Source of the DNA: Modestobacter italicus
Lineage (GTDB): Bacteria; Actinomycetota; Actinomycetes; Mycobacteriales; Geodermatophilaceae
NCBI RefSeq assembly: GCF_019799965.1
Contig: NZ_JABGCJ010000004.1
Location: forward strand, 62,001-126,000
Length of the DNA stretch: 64,000 bases
Reading direction: 5' to 3'
Part shown: positions 58,602 through 64,000 of the stretch, piece after piece
Layout of the letters: each line of letters starts with the position of its first letter
Position numbering within the stretch: the first letter of the stretch is position 1
Made by a program: the position numbers and the translations under genes
The notes under the pieces: model-generated
Databases searched by the model: none
The model's input: only the letters and a program-made list of their open reading frames with translations
Told to the model about the DNA's origin: nothing

Positions 58602-59126
58602 GTGACCTGCCCGTCCCTGATCCGCCGCAGCCCCGTGGGCAGCGTGCGCGAGGGCCGGCCGCAGGCCCCCGAGGCCCTCCAGCAGGCCGGGCAGCTGGTC
58701 GCCCTCCTCCGCGAGCGGCTCCGTCAGGACGACGCCGGAGCCCAGTTCGCCCGCTACGTCGTGGTGGGCGTGGTCTCCAGCGCCCTGTACGCGCTGGTCT
58801 TCATCGCCCTGCAGGTCGCCGGCGACCAGGCGGCGAACCTCGCCGGCGCGATCGCCTCGACGCTGCTGGCCAACGAGCTGCACCGCCGGCTCACCTTCCA
58901 CGCCGGCGGCCAGGTCTCCTGGTTCACCGCGCAGTGGGAGGGCGGCGGCCTCGCCGGGATCGGGCTGGTCGCGACGTCGCTGGCGCTGGCCGGCGTGCAC
59001 GCCCTCATCGGCGACGTCGGCACGGTGCCACAACTGGCGCTGATCGCCGCGGTCACCGGCGCGATCGGCCTCGTGCGGTTCGTGGCCCTGCGCAGCTGGG
59101 TCTTCTCCGCCGGCCCCCGGGGCTGA
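58602..59126 (+). CDS. GtrA-family membrane protein
   Basis: A 174-residue protein with a polar N-terminus and four helices: FARYVVVGVVSSALYALVFI opens the GtrA domain; LANELHRRLTFH and RFVALRSWVFS are its hallmarks. GtrA proteins are thought to flip or support lipid-linked sugars. GAGGAGAACCC before the GTG at 58602 decides the start over ATG 58572. No glycosyltransferase is adjacent. Confidence 0.9.
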   Translation: MTCPSLIRRSPVGSVREGRPQAPEALQQAGQLVALLRERLRQDDAGAQFARYVVVGVVSSALYALVFIALQVAGDQAANLAGAIASTLLANELHRRLTFHAGGQVSWFTAQWEGGGLAGIGLVATSLALAGVHALIGDVGTVPQLALIAAVTGAIGLVRFVALRSWVFSAGPRG

Positions 59127-59166
59127 CCGACCCCGCCTGGTCCCGCACCCAGAGCTCCTCGCGCCC

Positions 59167-59172
59167 TACGCT
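59167..59172 (+). promoter_or_regulatory. Leaderless -10 of the small lipoprotein gene
   Basis: TACGCT, six bases, then ATG at 59179. Confidence 0.55.
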
Positions 59173-59178
59173 GCGGCC

Positions 59179-59511
59179 ATGGCGACTCTGCACCGACCCG
59201 CACGGCTGGCCTCGGGCGCCGTGGCCGCGGCCCTCGTCCTGCTCCCGCTGACCGCCTGCAGCTTCAGCTCGGGCAACGTCTCCTGCTCCAACGGCGAGTG
59301 CACCGCCACGCTGAGCGGCGACGGCGCCACGGCGACCGTCCTGGGCACCGAGATCTCCTTCGGCGGCACCCAGGACGGCCGGGCGAGCCTGTCCGTCGGC
59401 GACACCAGCGTCTCCTGCGGTGAGGGCGAGAGCGTCTCCCTCGGCCCGCTCTCGCTGACCTGCACCACCGTCACCACCGACTCGGTGGAGATCAGCGCCT
59501 CGGTCAACTGA
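59179..59511 (+). CDS. Small secreted lipoprotein
   Basis: A 110-residue protein: signal peptide with lipobox LLPLTAC (Cys27), then a beta-rich Ser/Thr/Gly domain with four Cys (NVSCSNGECTATLSG, TSVSCGEGESVSLGPLSLTC), probably two disulfides. No family is recognised. The gene is leaderless. It is convergent with the AMIN-like lipoprotein gene, whose stop lies three bases away. Confidence 0.82.
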   Translation: MATLHRPARLASGAVAAALVLLPLTACSFSSGNVSCSNGECTATLSGDGATATVLGTEISFGGTQDGRASLSVGDTSVSCGEGESVSLGPLSLTCTTVTTDSVEISASVN

Positions 59512-59514
59512 GGC

Positions 59515-60150
59515 TCAGCCGGCGTCGGCGACCTCGACGACCACCCGGGAGGGCCCGGTGAGCGCGTACACCCGGAACGGCCGGCGGTCGGGCGTGCCGA
59601 TCCAAGCCACCGAGGTGCCCTCGTAGGTCGCGTCGTAGAAGACGCCGGCGACGGCCTCGGTGCCCGAGACCGCGACCTCGCCGCGGGCGACCTCCTCGGC
59701 ACCGGTCTCGTACGGGTAGCTGGTGCCCTGCAGCACCACCTGCAGCGCCGCCTCGCCGGGCACCTCCACCGCGTCCCCACTGCCCTGGGACGACGGGGTG
59801 TCGACGTACTCGACCTGCCACCCCGGGGTGCCGCTGCCGCTGAGCTCGAACACCACCCGGTCGAAGCCCTCGTGCCGGCCGGCGCGCACCTCGGTGACGC
59901 TGAGCCCGGCCGGGTCGACCGGCTCGGCGCTGACCGCCTCGGTGTCGCCCGGGAACGCACTGGTCTCCGCCGCCGGCTCCGCGCCGGCGGAGGTGACCGC
60001 CGCGTCGTCCTGGGCCGGGGCGGTGCTGGTGGCGCTGCCGCTGGAGGAGGCCTCGTCGGTGGCGGGCTGCTCGGCGCAGCCGGCCAGCAGGACGGCGGCC
60101 AGGACCAGGGGGACGCCGCAGGTGAGGCGGAGCGGGTGGCGAGTCTGCAC
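59515..60150 (-). CDS. AMIN-like domain lipoprotein
   Basis: A 211-residue protein. Signal peptide with lipobox VLLAGC (Cys25), a 50-residue Ser/Ala/Glu-rich linker, then a beta domain (LSVTEVRAGRHEGFDRVVFE, YALTGPSRVVVEVAD) of the AMIN-like type, which binds cell-wall components. The GTG at 60150 gives a normal signal peptide. Exported to the cell surface; role inferred from the fold. Confidence 0.87.
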   Translation of the reverse strand: MQTRHPLRLTCGVPLVLAAVLLAGCAEQPATDEASSSGSATSTAPAQDDAAVTSAGAEPAAETSAFPGDTEAVSAEPVDPAGLSVTEVRAGRHEGFDRVVFELSGSGTPGWQVEYVDTPSSQGSGDAVEVPGEAALQVVLQGTSYPYETGAEEVARGEVAVSGTEAVAGVFYDATYEGTSVAWIGTPDRRPFRVYALTGPSRVVVEVADAG

Positions 60151-60289
60151 GGCGCGATGCTGGCACGGCGCACGGCGCGGACGCGGTCGCCACGCCCCGT
60201 CCGCCGGCCCCGGCACGCCGCCGCGGGGTACCCGGTGCAGGACACCCCCGCAGGGCATGTATGGTTCTCCCTGCCTCCAGCGACCACGA

Positions 60290-60362
60290 GCCCCCATCGT
60301 CTAGCGGTCCAGGACGCCGCCCTTTCAAGGCGGTAGCACGGGTTCGAACCCCGTTGGGGGCA
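60290..60362 (+). tRNA. tRNA-Glu (UUC anticodon)
   Basis: 73 nt. Acceptor GCCCCCA with TGGGGGC, anticodon loop CTTTCAA, T-loop GGTTCGAACCC. CCA not encoded. Confidence 0.97.
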
Positions 60363-60392
60363 CGCAGCACGAGCAGAACAGCACAACAGCAA

Positions 60393-60469
60393 GGCCCTGT
60401 AGCGCAGTTGGTTAGCGCGCCGCCCTGTCACGGCGGAGGTCGCGGGTTCGAGTCCCGTCAGGGTCGCCA
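60393..60469 (+). tRNA. tRNA-Asp (GUC anticodon)
   Basis: 74 nt plus an encoded CCA. Acceptor GGCCCTG with CAGGGTC, anticodon loop CTGTCAC, T-loop GGTTCGAGTCC. Confidence 0.97.
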
Positions 60470-60502
60470 CCCGGCACCAGCAACGGCTGGTCCCGGCGCT
60501 GG

Positions 60503-60576
60503 GGCCAGGTAGCTCAGTCGGTACGAGCGCTCGCCTGAAAAGCGAGAGGTCGGCGGTTCGACCCCGCCCCTGGCCA
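60503..60576 (+). tRNA. tRNA-Phe (GAA anticodon)
   Basis: 74 nt. Acceptor GGCCAGG with CCTGGCC, anticodon loop CTGAAAA, T-loop GGTTCGACCCC. CCA not encoded. Third gene of a Glu-Asp-Phe cluster. Confidence 0.97.
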
Positions 60577-60679
60577 CCCCATCTCCTCCCTGCCGGTCCG
60601 GTCACCCCTCTGGGTGGGACACAGCCACTTCCCGTGCTGGGTACAGGGAACTCTCAGGATCGCGGCGCACAGTCAGCTC

Positions 60680-61423
60680 ATGACGACGACCACCTCCCCC
60701 TCGTCCAGCTCCCGGGCCCAGCTGACCCGCCCCGACGGCAGCGCCCTGCGGGTACTGGTCGTCGACGACGAGCCCTCGATCTGCGAGCTGCTCTCGATGG
60801 CCCTCCGCTACGAGGGCTGGGACGTGCGCACCGCCCACGACGGGACCGACGCGGTGCGCGTCTCCCGCGAGTTCCGCCCGGACGCCGTCGTCCTGGACGT
60901 CATGCTGCCGGACATGGACGGCCTGGAGGTGCTGCGCCGGCTGCGCGCGGACTCCCCGCTGGTGCCGGTGGTCTTCCTCACCGCGAAGGACGCGCTGGAG
61001 GACCGGATCGCCGGGCTCACCGCCGGCGGGGACGACTACGTCACCAAGCCGTTCAGCCTGGAGGAGGTCGCCGCCCGGCTGCGCGGCCTGCTGCGCCGCA
61101 CCAGCCGGGTCGTGGCCGACGACGGGCTGCTGGTGGTCGGCGACCTGACCCTGGACGAGGAGAGCCACGAGGTCACCCGCGGCGGCGACGACATCCGGCT
61201 CACCGCCACCGAGTTCGAGCTGCTGCGCTACCTGATGCGCAACCCCAAGCGGGTGCTGTCCAAGGCGCAGATCCTCGACCGGGTCTGGCAGTACGACTTC
61301 GGCGGCCAGGGCAACATCGTCGAGCTCTACATCTCCTACCTGCGGCGCAAGATCGACGCCGGCCGGGCCCCGATGATCCACACGCTGCGGGGCGCCGGGT
61401 ACGTGATCAAGCCCGCCGCATGA
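60680..61423 (+). CDS. OmpR-family response regulator
   Basis: A 247-residue regulator. LVVDDEPS acidic residues, phospho-acceptor Asp73 (VVLDVMLPD), Lys in YVTKPFSLEEV, and winged helix LTATEFELLRYLMRNPKRVL with YISYLRRKID. It is closely similar to the regulator at 24984. The ATG at 60680 is used. Its kinase starts 17 bases after its stop. It follows the tRNA cluster with its own likely promoter. Confidence 0.94.
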   Translation: MTTTTSPSSSSRAQLTRPDGSALRVLVVDDEPSICELLSMALRYEGWDVRTAHDGTDAVRVSREFRPDAVVLDVMLPDMDGLEVLRRLRADSPLVPVVFLTAKDALEDRIAGLTAGGDDYVTKPFSLEEVAARLRGLLRRTSRVVADDGLLVVGDLTLDEESHEVTRGGDDIRLTATEFELLRYLMRNPKRVLSKAQILDRVWQYDFGGQGNIVELYISYLRRKIDAGRAPMIHTLRGAGYVIKPAA

Positions 61424-61439
61424 CGTCTGCCCGCCCGCG

Positions 61440-62948
61440 GTGAGCCGCGCCCCCACCCGGTCCCGCCGTTCGCTGCGCACCCGGCTGCTGATCGCCTTCG
61501 TCGTCCCGCTGGTGGCGGTGCTGGCCCTGGTGGGCGTCGTCTCGGTCACCGCGCTGCGCGAGCAGCTGGTCGACCAGGTCGACGCCCGGCTGGCCGCGAC
61601 CACCGACCGCTCCAAGGACTACTCCCCCAGGCCCGGGGACGGGCCCGCGCCGACCCCGCCGGTCGAGGTGGACGCCGATCCCTGCGACGCGGACGGCCCC
61701 GGCTTCCTCGACGCCCGGGGCCAGGGCGAGGGCACGCTGGGGGCCAAGATCGTCACGGGCGGGTGCACGGTCTCGGGCGTGATCGGGGCGACCGGGGACA
61801 CCGTGGAGCTCAGCACCGCCCAGGACGACGTGCTGGCCGCGCTCACCCCCGACGGCGAGCCGGTCACCCGTGACCTGGGCGGTGACCTCGGCGACTACCG
61901 GCTGGTGGCCACCGAGCTGCCCGACGGCGACGTGCTCGTCTCCGGCCTGCCGTTGCGCGGTACCGCCGACGCCGTCCGACGGCTGGTCGCCGTCGAGCTG
62001 CTGGTCGGCCTGCTGGCCCTGGTCGCCGCGGCACTGGCCGCGGTGCTGGTGATCCGCCGCACGCTGCGACCGTTGGACCGGGTCGCGGCCACCGCGACCC
62101 GGGTGTCGGAGCTGCCGCTGGCCACCGGCGAGGTGCGGCTGGCCGAGCGGGTCCCGCCGGAGGACACCGACCCGGGCACCGAGGTCGGCCAGGTCGGCAC
62201 GGCGCTGAACCGGATGCTGGACCACGTGGAGGGCTCGCTGGCCGCCCGCCAGGAGTCCGAGACCCGGGTCCGGCAGTTCGTCGCCGACGCCAGCCACGAG
62301 CTGCGCACCCCGCTGGCCTCGATCCGCGGCTACGCCGAGCTGGTCCGCCGGCAGGGGTCGGAGGTGTCGGCCGACGTCGGCCGGGCGATGGGCCGGGTCG
62401 AGTCCGAGGCGCTGAGGATGTCCTCGCTGGTCGAGGAGCTGCTGCTGCTCGCCCGGCTGGACGCCGGCCGGGAGCTGGCGATGGCCGAGGTCGACCTGAC
62501 CGCCCTGGTCGTGGACACCGTCAGCGACGCGCACGTGGCCGGCCCCGACCACCTCTGGCAGGTCGACCTGCCCGACGCCCCGGTGCTGGTGCCCGGCGAC
62601 GCGGACCGGCTGCACCAGGTGCTGGCCAACCTGCTGGCCAACGTCCGCAGCCACACCGCGGCCGGCACCACGGCCACCACCCGGCTGCGGGCCGAGGACG
62701 GCTGGGCGGTGCTGCAGGTCGTCGACGACGGGCCGGGCGTGCCGGCGGCCCTGCAGGCGCACGTGTTCGAGCGGTTCGCCCGCGGGGACGCCTCCCGCTC
62801 CCGCACGGCCGGCAGCACCGGCCTGGGCCTGGCGATCGTGCACGCCGTCGTCGCCGCGCACGGCGGCACCGTCGAGCTGGCGAGCGAGCCGGGCCGCACG
62901 GCGTTCACCGTCCGGCTGCCGCACGCCAGTCAGGACGACGTCGGCTGA
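61440..62948 (+). CDS. Sensor histidine kinase, partner of the 60680 regulator
   Basis: A 502-residue kinase. Two membrane helices (about 15-38 and 180-203) flank an extracytoplasmic domain with two Cys residues (DADPCDADG and TGGCTVSG) and a Pro-rich start. HAMP, then His286 in DASHELRTPLASIRGYAEL, N box NLLANVRSHT, DDGPGVP, and GSTGLGLAI. Domain order and sequence parallel the kinase at 25757. GTG start. Signal unknown. Confidence 0.94.
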   Translation: MSRAPTRSRRSLRTRLLIAFVVPLVAVLALVGVVSVTALREQLVDQVDARLAATTDRSKDYSPRPGDGPAPTPPVEVDADPCDADGPGFLDARGQGEGTLGAKIVTGGCTVSGVIGATGDTVELSTAQDDVLAALTPDGEPVTRDLGGDLGDYRLVATELPDGDVLVSGLPLRGTADAVRRLVAVELLVGLLALVAAALAAVLVIRRTLRPLDRVAATATRVSELPLATGEVRLAERVPPEDTDPGTEVGQVGTALNRMLDHVEGSLAARQESETRVRQFVADASHELRTPLASIRGYAELVRRQGSEVSADVGRAMGRVESEALRMSSLVEELLLLARLDAGRELAMAEVDLTALVVDTVSDAHVAGPDHLWQVDLPDAPVLVPGDADRLHQVLANLLANVRSHTAAGTTATTRLRAEDGWAVLQVVDDGPGVPAALQAHVFERFARGDASRSRTAGSTGLGLAIVHAVVAAHGGTVELASEPGRTAFTVRLPHASQDDVG

Positions 62949-62951
62949 GCG

Positions 62952-63998
62952 TCAGGCCACCGCGGAGTCGGCGGCCACCTGCTCGTAGACCTGGGCGTGC
63001 ACCCGGCGCACCGCGGCCCGCTGCTCGGCCCGCCAGCCGCGGTCGACCCGGGCCGGCGCCGGGCGGGTCAGCGCGGCGACCACCGCCGAGGTGAGCGACG
63101 CGGCGTCCAGCCCGTGCTGCGGGTCGTTGCCGTAGAGCACCACGTCGGACCACTGCTGGGCGTGCCAGCCCCCGGCCGGGACGACGAGCCGGGTGCCGGC
63201 GTCCCGGCACAGCTCCACCCAGCCCGAGTGGGTGCCGCTGCGACGGCCGAGCACGGCGACGTGCAGCTCCTGCAGGTGCCGCACCCAGGCGGCCGGGCCA
63301 CCCGGCCAGCTGCGGGCCAGCTCCAGCTCGCCGGCGTCGGCCAGCTCCGTGAGCTCGGGGAGGCGGGTGGCCAGGTCGACGTCGGGGTGCACGTCCACCC
63401 GCAGCCGGCCGCCGCCGGAGAGCGCGCCGGACAGCGTGGCCCGGACCAGCTCCAGCGGCTCGGGCACGTCCGGGCCCAGCCGGCCCAGGTGCAGCCCGAC
63501 CGACCGCGTCTCCCGGCCGATGCCCGGGGTCGGCTCGGCCAGCGACGGGTGGGCGGCCACGATCGCCGTCCGGCCGAAGCGGTCGGCGATCTCGTCGGCC
63601 GCGCCCGGGGTCAGGGTGAGCACCACCTCGGCGGTGGCCAGCAGCGCCCGCAGGTGCGCCCGGTGGCGGGTCCGGGCCGCACCGGGGTGGGTGCCGGTGT
63701 CCGCGCCCTCCAGCGTGTCCAGGTGGTGCACCGTGACGACCAGCGGGACGCCGGTGCGCCGGACCGCCATGGTCCAGGCGTCCATCTCCGGCACGGTGAG
63801 CGAGTCGTGGTCGCCGTGCAGGTGCAGCACGTCGATCTCGCCGGCGTGCTCGGTGAGGAACTCGGGGTCCAGCCACGGGCTCGGCGAGCCGGCCGGGCCC
63901 ACCCGCAGGACGGCCTCGGGCAGCACGGCGTCCACGTAGGCGCTGGCGAACGGCACGGTCGCCACCCGCAGCGGGCGCTGCGAGGGCTCGTCGGGCAC
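62952..63998 (-). CDS. Glycosyltransferase-like protein (may extend past the window)
   Basis: A 348-residue protein from a GTG two bases from the window edge; the real start may be outside. The N-terminal Rossmann half has IDVLHLHGDHDSLTVPEMDA and VPLVVTVHHLDTLEG, typical of GT4-like N domains. The C-terminal half (LHVAVLGRRSGTHSGWVELC) has a degenerate donor site. The family is GT-B-like, and the sugar is unknown. It is convergent with the kinase gene, three bases away. Confidence 0.75.
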   Translation of the reverse strand: MPDEPSQRPLRVATVPFASAYVDAVLPEAVLRVGPAGSPSPWLDPEFLTEHAGEIDVLHLHGDHDSLTVPEMDAWTMAVRRTGVPLVVTVHHLDTLEGADTGTHPGAARTRHRAHLRALLATAEVVLTLTPGAADEIADRFGRTAIVAAHPSLAEPTPGIGRETRSVGLHLGRLGPDVPEPLELVRATLSGALSGGGRLRVDVHPDVDLATRLPELTELADAGELELARSWPGGPAAWVRHLQELHVAVLGRRSGTHSGWVELCRDAGTRLVVPAGGWHAQQWSDVVLYGNDPQHGLDAASLTSAVVAALTRPAPARVDRGWRAEQRAAVRRVHAQVYEQVAADSAVA

Positions 63999-64000
63999 TG

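Overview
This is a roughly 73% GC actinobacterial chromosome segment. The gene order nitrobindin-like / DUF1416 / CysA2-type sulfurtransferase / thioredoxin / LmeA / GlnR / MshD closely matches the Mycobacterium tuberculosis Rv0812-Rv0820 neighbourhood, and mycothiol synthase fixes the phylum. A flagellin gene, many GTG starts and several leaderless genes suggest a motile relative of the Geodermatophilaceae; this placement is inferred, not demonstrated.

Layout. 1-9.1 kb: a partial Fur regulator, a class IV aminotransferase, NhaA, a DUF885 hydrolase coupled to a nitrobindin-like protein and a 38-residue membrane protein, and a TetR-controlled epimerase. 8.8-19 kb: a nutrient block holding a sulfurtransferase operon behind a Cys-rich leader peptide, LmeA, GlnR, MshD and pstSCAB behind a PHO box. 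19-23 kb: a degenerate LCP-LytR_C protein divergent from a protein carrying 14 copies of a 42-bp repeat. 23-31 kb: stress-type small proteins, a siderophore-interacting protein, a two-component system, a thioesterase and cysDN. 31-42 kb: small regulators, an HrpA helicase, a MarR/MFS pair, a zinc alcohol dehydrogenase and a large acyl-CoA dehydrogenase. 42-50 kb: YihY, a crotonase lacking both catalytic glutamates, hemerythrin, a family A polymerase, a lone flagellin and two unknown genes.

51.6-54.3 kb is a decayed integration site. An intact tRNA-Lys(UUU) gene is accompanied, on its 3' side, by two direct repeats of its own 3' end. Between them lie a remnant of a phage-type Ltp superinfection-exclusion lipoprotein domain, a TetR/SDR pair with twin palindromic operators, and gene fragments. 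This is the most element-like part of the window.

54.4-64 kb: a second TetR/oxidoreductase pair with its own twin operators, a Rieske/VanZ operon, GtrA, two lipoproteins, tRNA-Glu, tRNA-Asp and tRNA-Phe, a second two-component system and a probable glycosyltransferase.

The recurring theme is nutrient and stress sensing: GlnR for nitrogen, the PHO box for phosphate, a cysteine attenuator and cysDN for sulfur, and a possible iron box at the SIP gene. Several small genes (2768, 6096, 10076, 42067, 51066, 56285) are easy to miss; the evidence for each is a strong ribosome binding site, a stop/start overlap with a neighbour, a leaderless promoter or a paralogue.
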